Shown here piece after piece: positions 47,267 to 55,743 of a stretch of 64,000 nucleotides of DNA (within the stretch, counting starts at the first letter, position 1; the number at the start of each line of letters is the position of its first letter). The DNA is from Nymphaea colorata (Eukaryota; Streptophyta; Magnoliopsida; Nymphaeales; Nymphaeaceae), in assembly GCF_008831285.2 (NCBI RefSeq), contig NC_045139.1:4004704-4068703 (forward strand). Direction: 5' to 3'. Under the pieces are notes generated by a model, which ran no database searches, was not told the origin of the DNA, and saw nothing but the letters and a program-made list of their open reading frames with translations. Both the position numbers and the translations under genes were made by a program.

Positions 47267-49436
47267 AATTTGAATGGCCGGTGAAATTATAGGTGAGATC
47301 ATATATACGACCCGAATCCATAAGCTAAAACGAAGTTCAACGCAGAAATTGAATTTTATGGGTCATCAATTTTCATTAGCTTAAAACTCTCATATATAAA
47401 ATTTCATCTGCATATCGAATTTTATCGATTTTTGCCAACTCTATAAATTTGGAAAACATGTGAAATCCTCCTAGCTACATTTCATTCTGACTTAACTAAG
47501 CATACAAGATGCGTTCATTATTCTTTATTAAGTTTCACGCATGGTTTGACCACCTGTTTGAGTTCACATCTCCCAAAGAAGGCTTTTGATGGCTTAGAAC
47601 AAGTTCTCTTGAAAGCTTATTAGAAAAATTATTTCCCGTTGAAAGTGTTGGTAGCGCATCTTTCATCGGCATGTGTGCATTGGAGTCTTAAAAGAAGTGT
47701 TCAAACACATATGGGAAACCCCAAAATCTGAAACTTTGTAAAAGTAAACCGCATTTGGCCCTTCTACTTGATTGGTTATGCTTGGAGTTTGTGAAAAGGA
47801 ACCTTATATTGCAACTTGCAAATAATTGAGATATGCGTCACCAAGTGCATCGAGAATTGGACCTTATTAGTGTATGTGGTGCCGGACGTGGTAGGGGTGA
47901 ACAAAAACGAGTAGTTCGACTCGTTGAAGGTTGGCTCGAGTGCCAAATAGTTATTTGCTTAACGAGTTAAGCGCGAGTTCATGAGTCGACGACTTGTTTA
48001 AATAATCGAATTGAGTTCGAGTTCACTCAACTCGAACTGTTAAAGCTCGACTTGGCTCGAAAATGAGGTGTAGCAATTTTTTAAATATCCAACTCGTTTT
48101 TTAAATTAAAAAACTGGTATATTGACGTTATTGATTGTGTAAGTTTTTATACAAAAGCTCCTTCAAGTTTGTCGAGTCTTAATCAAGTCGAGCTCGATCT
48201 ATAGCAAAGTAATAGTCCATATATTCAATCAAGTTTGTCGAGTCTTAATGGAGTCGAGTTGGGTGGTGGTGGGTTGTAAATCTCTCTCTCACTTGAAAAA
48301 CTTCTCCGCGTCCTACCGTTCTACCATTTGCCGACCTCATTTGGAAGGAGGATGGCGGTTTTTGGTCGAACACCTACCTCATGTGCTTGACAAGATGCCA
48401 TATGACCGTATGAGGAGCCATTTTACCTTTTTATTTTTGCCTTTATGAAGGAGTTTCTGTTTTTTCTTAGAAGGTTATTTTCGTCATTTGGGCACCCAAA
48501 CACTCAGTTCCGTGTTGGAGAACCAAATACATAACCTGCTTCACAACCTTCGTTCAGATTAACTTCTATGCCTACATAGGGTTCTGGTTGAATTTCAAGC
48601 ACAACAGTGCGGTAAGGGATAGATTAGAATCAAATTCTGTAATGTGAAATTGACAAATCGTCAAACTATATTTAAACTGCCTTGCAACCTTATGCATATG
48701 TTAGATATATTCGATGGGTCTTATTTATTGATTTTTTTAGTAATAAAAGATTTAGGAAGCCCTAAACGTTTTCATTGGAAGTTTGACTTTTCTTTGAAAA
48801 ACTTTTTCGTGAAAAAGCTCACCCAATTTTTTTTTTAGGGCCATCAAATGCCCTATCATGCTTTATTAAGGGTAATTTCAATGTTATGGCATTCTAATGG
48901 TGAAATGTGCAAACCATTTGACCGTAGGTGACATAAATGCCATAAGAAGTAACATACTCCTTGTTTTACTCTATCAAGGGGTAAGTTGTGGATTTCTAGA
49001 GAAACCTAGGACGTACAAACAAGTGTGAGACCTATTCAACAAGTCTTTGTTAGAAAACAAATAGAAAAAACATTGACACTTACCAGATCTTCCATGTAAC
49101 TTGCACTAGAGACTATACATGTGCATTTGACACATTAATTGGTGCATTGAAGATACTATATGAAGAGGATTTTATTTCCCTCAGCCACAACTCTTGATTA
49201 CCTGATTTGCACTCATTTAAGTACCCAAATGAGTCATTGAATCAAAGGTTTTTTTTTCCCTACAAAACCAGTTGTAGGGTGAGAGATCCGACCATGCTAG
49301 TTTGATCTAGCACATTTACAGGGTGTTTGATGAGAAGGACATTGTGTTTTGAGCACATATTTGAAAATACCAAGTTATTGATTTGTGAAATATAGTGTGA
49401 TTATGCTCATGATTGTTGCATCTAAAAGCAGAATCC

Positions 49437-49745
49437 ATAATCACATCATATTTCCTAAAATAAGAACATGAAATTCTTCGATCATATGTTTCAAGAACAT
49501 ATGTTCCAAAAGCACAATTTTTTGTTGAACACCTTCTTAGAGTTCTTGCGTTGGTAAAACTTTAGAGTGGAGGCTACTTAAACCCTAACAAGATTTATAA
49601 TCACATCATCTTTCTTGAAGTAAGACCATGGTATTTTTGGATCATGTGTTACAGGAACATATATTACAAAAACACAATACATTAGTGGCCACTCTCTTAA
49701 GGTTGCTACCTTGGTAAATCCCTAGAGAAGAGGCCACCTCAACCT
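49437..49745. repeat. Tandem duplication, period about 160 bp
   Basis: ATAATCACATCAT starts both 49437 and 49597. Shared words in order are TTTC(C/T)T, AAGTAAGA/AAATAAGA, GATCAT(A/G)TGTT, GAACATAT, AAAAGCACAA/AAAAACACAA and TTGGTAAA. The copies are clearly diverged, so the duplication is old. It ends just upstream of the copia insertion. Confidence 0.7.
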
Positions 49746-49881
49746 CAGTAACCTTCTCTAGAAAAACTTGGTAGAACTGAGCCTCGCAAAAGGCCAAAAG
49801 GAATTCAAACTTGCTATCACCCGCCTTGGGATCCTCTCTAGTTGTGATAGCTTCTCACGAGTCACGGTGTGCTGTGCTGGG

Positions 49882-50156
49882 TGTTAGCGTATGGGGATCG
49901 GGTCTGAACAGACCCGATCCATTCTCCTTATATCCACATGCCTAAAGCTACTAGGCGGTGGCTCTCTTGTAATTTTTTATCCTTTTATGTACAAATCTGT
50001 TGTACCCTATTAGGGTTATTCTTTAATTAAAGATTAAAGAACGCAGGGCTAAGTTAAGCCGGTTGCTCCCTTTCCTCCATCGTCTTCTTTCATCCTCTCT
50101 TCTCAACATATCTATTTTGCATACGGAGAGACGAGTACTTTGTGAAGATTCTTACA
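49882..50156 (+). repeat. 5' LTR of the copia element
   Basis: A 275-base LTR starting TGTTAG and ending CTTACA. It contains a perfect 12-bp-arm palindrome (GGATCGGGTCTG, AA, CAGACCCGATCC) at 49895-49920 and a TATA-like CTTATATCC at 49928. Confidence 0.96.
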
Positions 50157-50169
50157 TGGTATCAGAGCC
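50157..50169 (+). other. Primer binding site of the copia element
   Basis: TGGTATCAGAGCC directly follows the 5' LTR. This is the usual initiator methionine tRNA complement of plant copia elements. Confidence 0.92.
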
Positions 50170-50214
50170 AGGTTGCATCGTCCTCCGGTGAGTGATTTCA
50201 GTTTGATGTGATTA

Positions 50215-50369
50215 GCCCTAATCTGCCCTAAATTCTTTCTTTTCTGGCGTGATCATCCCTCTTTTCAGTTTCTGCCCTAAATCTTGCGTGATTTGCCCTA
50301 ATTGATTTGCCCTAATCGTTGTGCCCTAATCTTCTCATCGTTTTGCCCTAATTTCTGTCGTTGCCCTAA
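50215..50369 (+). repeat. Eight GCCCTAA motifs in the copia leader
   Basis: GCCCTAA occurs at 50215, 50225, 50274, 50295, 50309, 50323, 50345 and 50363, all between the primer binding site and the gag start. Several copies are embedded in TTTGCCCTAAT. The core CCCTAA resembles the plant telomere repeat CCCTAAA. Confidence 0.9.
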
Positions 50370-50376
50370 ATCAATT

Positions 50377-53300
50377 ATGGATCAGCCGACCCCCTCTCTT
50401 CTATCTTCCAGCTTTCTCTCCCAACTTATTTCACAAAAGCTGAATCATAGTAACTATTTGACTTGGAAACGTCAAATAGTCCCTTTTATTAAAAGTCATA
50501 GACTCTACGGGCATATCGATGGGACCACTCCAGCACCTCCTATGTATATTGACCGTGAAGTGAAGAAAACCGTAGTGGGAGATCAAGCTGCTGGGGCTGC
50601 GGCTATGAGTGAAATCAGATTTGAATATGAAACCATTACTGAAAATAATCCTGAGTATGAAGCTTGGCTGGCTCACGACCAGTCTCTTGTTGCCTATATT
50701 ACTTCTACTTTGTCAGAGGAAGTATTAGGAGGTATTGATGATGATTTAACAGCCCTAGAGTTGTGGTCTACCCTTGCCACCACGTATTCTCAAGTATCCG
50801 AAGCACGTTTTCTGCAGTTAAGAAGGCAATTTCAGGACATCAAGCGTGGGATGCGTACTGTTTTGGAATATTTGAATGAAATTAAAAGTGTAAGTGATCA
50901 ACTTGCTGCCATTGGACATCCCGTCAGCGACAAGGACAAAGTGCAACAAGCCTTGAGTGGACTGGGAACAGATTTTGATATTTTTTGCACAGCCTTGGAA
51001 GTCCTACCTATTCTTCCATCTTTCGAAGATCTCAAGGCTAAGTTATTCCAACACGAAGCTAGTCGTGTTCAGCGACAGAATTTGATTCCTTCCAACAGTC
51101 ACAATGTACTGATCACAGGGACACATGCATTGCAAGGGAATCGCACTCGTACTTGGATTCCTCAGGCAGGAATGGGAAGAGGGATTCTCCCAACACCACA
51201 GGGCATGAATACTACATCTGCCACATCTAGAAGGGTTCCGACTTGTTTCTATTGCAACAAGAGGGGGCATGTAAAGTCAGAATGTTGGCACAACCCACAG
51301 AACAAAAATAATCAGATTAGACGTGAGAACAAGGCAGCAGCAGGGTCAGCTTCATCATCATCTGGATCTAATGTTTCAGCAGACGTACAACAACTCCTCA
51401 TGACAGCCCTGTCTAAGCTTCATTTGAAACAAAACGAGCAAGGAGAATGGTATGTGGACTCTGGAGCAGCAGCCCATGTTACTGGTGACGCAGGTAATCT
51501 CTCTAGTGCTCTCCCTTATTTAGATAAAGGCTCAGTTGTCACGGGAGATGGTTCCCATCACACAATATCACACATTGGAAATGTACAAATTTCTATGGGC
51601 TCTTCTTCGATTCCATTAAAGAATGTTCTTGTTGTTCCAAGTGTCCAGAAAAATATTATTTCAGTGTCCAAGCTTATTGATGATACTCAATCCTCTGTTG
51701 AATTCACACCCTCTTCTGTTTATGTCAAGGATGCTCGAACCAAGAAGACATTCGCTGAGGGCACTCGCAAAGGAGATATGTATGTCCTTGAAGGAGCTCC
51801 ACAGATGTCAAAATCTCACCCTTCCGATTCATGTTCTCCAAGTCATAGTGAAGTCAATGTCACAGAGTATAATAAACCATCCATTTGGCATGGTCGGTTA
51901 GCTCATTGTAGTCAATCTTTTGTTCGAAGTCTTGTTGCAGACGGGCTCTTAGATAAGTCCAGTCTGAGTTCTGTCAGTGAGTCCAGCATGTGCTCGAGTT
52001 GTCATATCTGTAAGAGCCATGCCCTTCCTTTTCAATTAATAAATAAAAGAGCTCCAAAGGTTTTTGACACCATATATTCTGATGTTTGGGGGCCTGCTCC
52101 AGTTCCTTCTTCTTCTGGGAGTAGATACTATGTCATTTTTGTTGACTCATATTCCCGATATACTTGGATCCATTTCATGAAACACAAATCAGAAGTTTTT
52201 CGCCTATTCACTCAATTTCATGCCTTAGTTCAAAATAAATATTCCAGTAATATTGTGCATTTTCAATGTGATGGTGGTGGTGAATTTATTTCTAATGAAT
52301 TTACTGAGTACTTACTAGATAATGGGATCACTAGACAAATTTCATGTCCGCATACACCTCAGCAAAACGGAATTGCTGAAAGGAAACATAGGCATATTGT
52401 TGAAAGTGCACTTAGCATGATGCATGAAACAGACTTACCTATGACATTGTGGACCGAGGCTTTCCATACGGCTGTACATGTTATAAATCGATTGCCATTG
52501 GCTTTGCTTGATGGAAAATCACCATTTTTTCTTTTACACCAAGAGCAGCCACGTTATGAGGAGTTGCGCGTTTTTGGATGTGTGTGCTATGTGCATGTTG
52601 ATGTTTCCTTGCGAAACAAATTTCAAGATCGTGCTGTTTTATGTAGATTTATAGGGTATGCAGAAAATTACAAGGGTTATAGGTGTTACAATCTTAAAAC
52701 TGGACGTGTACATATTTCACGGCATGTTGTATTTGATGAGAACAGGTTACAGGATCCCAAGGCTACTTCTGTGACACTCAAGGACAAAAATGAAGTTTAT
52801 GATACTTGGCTTCATGCTGAAATCTTAAGACAAGGGGCAGCAATGTTGACTGAGCACAATGAGCAAGTTGTTAATGAGCCCGAGACATCTGTAAGTAGTT
52901 CCTTGAGCAGCACTACTTCCTTGGACAGCATGCCTTCATCTTCTCAGCCCAGTGAGCCACCTATGCATAATCGGTTCTCAGGCCTGGTGTATTCTAGGCG
53001 ATCAGTTCCTACTGCAGTTCCACGCCAATCACAACGCGTGCGACATCCTATTGATAGATGGGTGAGCTATAACAGTTTTTCTTTGGATTTTCAGCTGTTT
53101 ATGACAGAAGTCAGCAAAAAGGTGGAACCAACATCTTATCACAATGCGAGTAAGGAAAAATGTTGGGTTGAAGCTATGAATGAGGAAATGGCAGCCTTGC
53201 ATGAATGTCAGACTTGGCAGATTGTCCCTCGTCCAGCTGATAAGAATGTTGTGGGATCCAAATGGGTTTATAAACTGAAATATAAACCAGATGGTAGCAT

Positions 53301-54687
53301 TGATCGGTATAAAGCACGACTTGTGGCGCGCGGTTTCACTCAGCAATATGGGGAAGATTATGATGAGACATTCAGTCCAGTCATCAAGATGGGAACAATC
53401 CGTGTCATTATTTCTCTTGCAGTCTCGTATGGATGGCCTCTCTATCAGTTAGATGTCAAAAATGCTTTTCTTCATGGAATTCTTAAGGAAGAGGTATACA
53501 TGGAGCAACCTCCCGGCTACACTACTCATGATTCTCAAAAATGGGTTTGCAAATTACACAAGTCTCTATATGGGTTGAAGCAAGCTTCTAGGTCATGGTT
53601 TGATCGTTTTTCTCATCACATACAACAAATTGGTTTTCTCCGAAGCTCTCTCGATCACTCTTTGTTTATCTATCGCACTGGAGAAGCTACCACCTGGTTA
53701 CTTATCTATGTTGATGATATTGTTATAACTGGGAATTCTTCTTCACATATATCTTATGTTAAAGGTATGTTGAAGCAAGAGTTCAAGATGAAGGATCTGG
53801 GAGAATTACGATATTTTTTGGGTGTCGAACTTGACAGGACAAATGATAGTTTGACTCTTACACAGCACAAGTATACCCTTGATGTTTTGGATAGGGCAGG
53901 TATGACTAATTGCAAACCCATCACTACCCCCAGTGTTCTGAATACTAAATTGACTGCATCTGATGGAACTGCTGCATATTCCAATCCCACATTCTATCGC
54001 AGCATTGTTGGTATGTTACAATACCTTACCTTTACTCGCCCAGACATAGTATATGCTGTAAATCAGATTTCTCAGTTCATGCATGCACCCACTGAAGGAC
54101 ATATGGATGCTGCTAAGCGGATCCTACGGTATCTCAAAGCTACTCTTGGAGATGGACTAGTCTACACCAAATGTTCCAATGTTTCTCTTGGACATAGCAT
54201 ATATACATATACTGATGCCGACTGGGCAGGCGATCCCGATGACCGACGATCAGTTTCAGGTTTCTGTCTCTTTCTTGATTCTAATCTCATTTGTTGGAGC
54301 AGTAAGAAGCAGCGTGTTGTTGCACGATCTAGCACTGAGGCAGAATATAGAGCAATGGCTGCAGGGACGGCTGAAGCGTCATGGTTACGTCATTTACTTG
54401 GAGAGCTCAATCTTCCTATTGTTCGGTCATCATTACTATGTGACAATCAAAGTGCGATAAAAATTGCTTTCAATCCCATTTTGCATAATCGCACCAAACA
54501 TATAGAGATTGATCAACATTTCATTCGACAGAAGGTTGAAGAAGCCGAGATCTTGCCTACTTATATATCTACCAATGAACAGATAGCTGATCTTTTTACC
54601 AAAGGTCTCACAGGGCAGCATTTTTGGGATTTGAAGAACAAGTTGTGCATGATCAAATCTCATGCACAACTTGAGGGGAGCTGTTAG
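50377..54687 (+). CDS. Ty1-copia gag-pol polyprotein
   Basis: One uninterrupted frame of 1,436 codons from the ATG at 50377. An in-frame ATG at 50302 would add 25 Cys-rich residues encoded by the leader repeats and is less likely. In order: the gag UBN2-type region starts LNHSNYLTWKRQIVPFI; the CCHC zinc knuckle CFYCNKRGHVKSEC is near 290; the protease motif VDSGA has its Asp at 361; the pre-integrase H-C-C motif starts WHGRLAH at 504. Integrase D569, D632, E668 are present, with 35 residues between the last two. Reverse transcriptase has YVDD at 1111-1114. RNase H has DADWAG at 1280-1285 and STEAEYRA. All catalytic residues are intact. The stop TAG (54685-54687) lies within the 3' LTR. The protein would package and reverse-transcribe its own RNA and integrate the cDNA. 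Confidence 0.96.
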   Translation: MDQPTPSLLSSSFLSQLISQKLNHSNYLTWKRQIVPFIKSHRLYGHIDGTTPAPPMYIDREVKKTVVGDQAAGAAAMSEIRFEYETITENNPEYEAWLAHDQSLVAYITSTLSEEVLGGIDDDLTALELWSTLATTYSQVSEARFLQLRRQFQDIKRGMRTVLEYLNEIKSVSDQLAAIGHPVSDKDKVQQALSGLGTDFDIFCTALEVLPILPSFEDLKAKLFQHEASRVQRQNLIPSNSHNVLITGTHALQGNRTRTWIPQAGMGRGILPTPQGMNTTSATSRRVPTCFYCNKRGHVKSECWHNPQNKNNQIRRENKAAAGSASSSSGSNVSADVQQLLMTALSKLHLKQNEQGEWYVDSGAAAHVTGDAGNLSSALPYLDKGSVVTGDGSHHTISHIGNVQISMGSSSIPLKNVLVVPSVQKNIISVSKLIDDTQSSVEFTPSSVYVKDARTKKTFAEGTRKGDMYVLEGAPQMSKSHPSDSCSPSHSEVNVTEYNKPSIWHGRLAHCSQSFVRSLVADGLLDKSSLSSVSESSMCSSCHICKSHALPFQLINKRAPKVFDTIYSDVWGPAPVPSSSGSRYYVIFVDSYSRYTWIHFMKHKSEVFRLFTQFHALVQNKYSSNIVHFQCDGGGEFISNEFTEYLLDNGITRQISCPHTPQQNGIAERKHRHIVESALSMMHETDLPMTLWTEAFHTAVHVINRLPLALLDGKSPFFLLHQEQPRYEELRVFGCVCYVHVDVSLRNKFQDRAVLCRFIGYAENYKGYRCYNLKTGRVHISRHVVFDENRLQDPKATSVTLKDKNEVYDTWLHAEILRQGAAMLTEHNEQVVNEPETSVSSSLSSTTSLDSMPSSSQPSEPPMHNRFSGLVYSRRSVPTAVPRQSQRVRHPIDRWVSYNSFSLDFQLFMTEVSKKVEPTSYHNASKEKCWVEAMNEEMAALHECQTWQIVPRPADKNVVGSKWVYKLKYKPDGSIDRYKARLVARGFTQQYGEDYDETFSPVIKMGTIRVIISLAVSYGWPLYQLDVKNAFLHGILKEEVYMEQPPGYTTHDSQKWVCKLHKSLYGLKQASRSWFDRFSHHIQQIGFLRSSLDHSLFIYRTGEATTWLLIYVDDIVITGNSSSHISYVKGMLKQEFKMKDLGELRYFLGVELDRTNDSLTLTQHKYTLDVLDRAGMTNCKPITTPSVLNTKLTASDGTAAYSNPTFYRSIVGMLQYLTFTRPDIVYAVNQISQFMHAPTEGHMDAAKRILRYLKATLGDGLVYTKCSNVSLGHSIYTYTDADWAGDPDDRRSVSGFCLFLDSNLICWSSKKQRVVARSSTEAEYRAMAAGTAEASWLRHLLGELNLPIVRSSLLCDNQSAIKIAFNPILHNRTKHIEIDQHFIRQKVEEAEILPTYISTNEQIADLFTKGLTGQHFWDLKNKLCMIKSHAQLEGSC

Positions 54688-54956
54688 CGTATGGGGATCG
54701 GGTCTGAACAGACCCGATCCATTCTCCTTATATCCACACGCCTAAAGCTACTAGGCGGTGGCTCTCTTGTAATTTTTTATCCTTTTATGTACAAATCTGT
54801 TGTACCCTATTAGGGTTATTCTTTAATTAAAGATTAAAGAACGCAGGGCTAAGTTAAGCCGGTTGCTCCCTTTCCTCCATCGTCTTCTTTCATCCTCTCT
54901 TCTCAACATATCTATTTTGCATACGGAGAGACGAGTACTTTGTGAAGATTCTTACA
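54682..54956 (+). repeat. 3' LTR of the copia element
   Basis: A 275-base copy of 49882-50156 with a single difference (C at 54739). Its first six bases encode the last Cys codon and stop of gag-pol. Confidence 0.96.
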
Positions 54957-54961
54957 CTGGG

Positions 54962-55743
54962 TGGATGAAATTTTTACCAGCCAGTGCCCCATTTTACCCC
55001 ATTCATCAAACAAGGTGAAATTCTTTGAAAATGTCACCCATCTGACGCCGTCCTCTCCCGAACCTCAGTGAAAAAATAATTTGGCTTCAAGGAGTCCCCT
55101 ATTTTCCGTAGAAACTTCAGTGAAAAAATAAGTTAGGCTTCAAGGGGTCCCCCCATCTTTCCTTTAAAAAAAAAAATCTACCTTTATTACTAAAAAAATG
55201 ATTATCCTTCAATTAAATTATTTACATATATGTTTTCCCCTCAACTTATATTTGCCAGAAATACATATTAACTAAACTACTTTTAGGTTTAAATGAGTTT
55301 TCTGCTCTTAATCCCAACAAGTTTTGCAACAAAAATTAGATGGTAAAAGAAATATAAAAGCAAAGCATGTAATGAAATGAATAATAGTAATAGACGCATC
55401 TGCAAATTTAGATTAAGTTGGAAGCCAGTGATATTTAGATTAAGTTGAAAACAATATCGATGTGTGTAATTTGAGGTCGAATCCCCTCCTTCTCTTTTGT
55501 TTGAGCTATACCCCTCGGGGTAGATAATACAGATATCACTGGTAGAAAGCATTGGATTACTGCCGTACAGCATTTGTCGAAACAGGAATACAAAAGGGTT
55601 AACGTTAACATACAGCAGAAAGCCAGAAATTCATAATGGAGCAAAATCGAAGAGTCACCTGCTGGCGCACGCAGGACGCTGCAACGGAGACATGAGTGTT
55701 CCATATCGCTGTGTTTGGATTATTGGATCGGCGGAAAAAAAGG
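54962..55743. other. Intergenic stretch between the copia element and mS35
   Basis: AT-rich DNA with a local duplication: AAACCTCAGTGAAAAAATAA near 55060 recurs as GAAACTTCAGTGAAAAAATAA near 55110, each followed by a GGCTTCAAGG(A/G)GTCCCC word. The distal part is probably the 3' UTR of the minus-strand mS35 gene. No gene is seen. Confidence 0.5.

Larger units (their letters stand above)
38511..49876. other. Gene-free interval between the ZAR1-like gene and the copia element
   Basis: About 11.4 kb without a convincing gene. Listed separately: a 48-bp tandem repeat, GA/AT microsatellites, MITEs, a diverged dispersed repeat pair, a strong short hairpin and a 160-bp duplication. 39200-41280, 41460-42450 and 42850-43150 hold only short unrecognised open frames. 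47900-48250 is TCGAG-rich repeat like 10640-10812. Confidence 0.6.
49877..54961 (+). mobile_element. Complete Ty1-copia LTR retrotransposon with CTGGG target duplication
   Basis: The element occupies 49882-54956 (5,075 bases) between direct repeats CTGGG (49877-49881 and 54957-54961). Two 275-base LTRs differ at one position only (T at 49939, C at 54739). The primer binding site TGGTATCAGAGCC starts at 50157, immediately after the 5' LTR, and matches the initiator Met tRNA 3' end. The purine tract GAGGGGAG (54673-54680) abuts the 3' LTR. The single gag-pol frame is intact, with integrase before reverse transcriptase, which defines Ty1-copia. Size and gag start suggest the Ale/Retrofit lineage (tentative). 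It is likely autonomous and recently transposed. Confidence 0.96.

Noticed and set aside
50157-50170. Possible tRNA-Met gene
   Set aside because: TGGTATCAGAGCC is only the retrotransposon primer binding site; no cloverleaf surrounds it.
50215-50369. Interstitial telomere array
   Set aside because: The motifs are GCCCTAA spaced irregularly by unrelated bases inside a retrotransposon leader, not tandem CCCTAAA.
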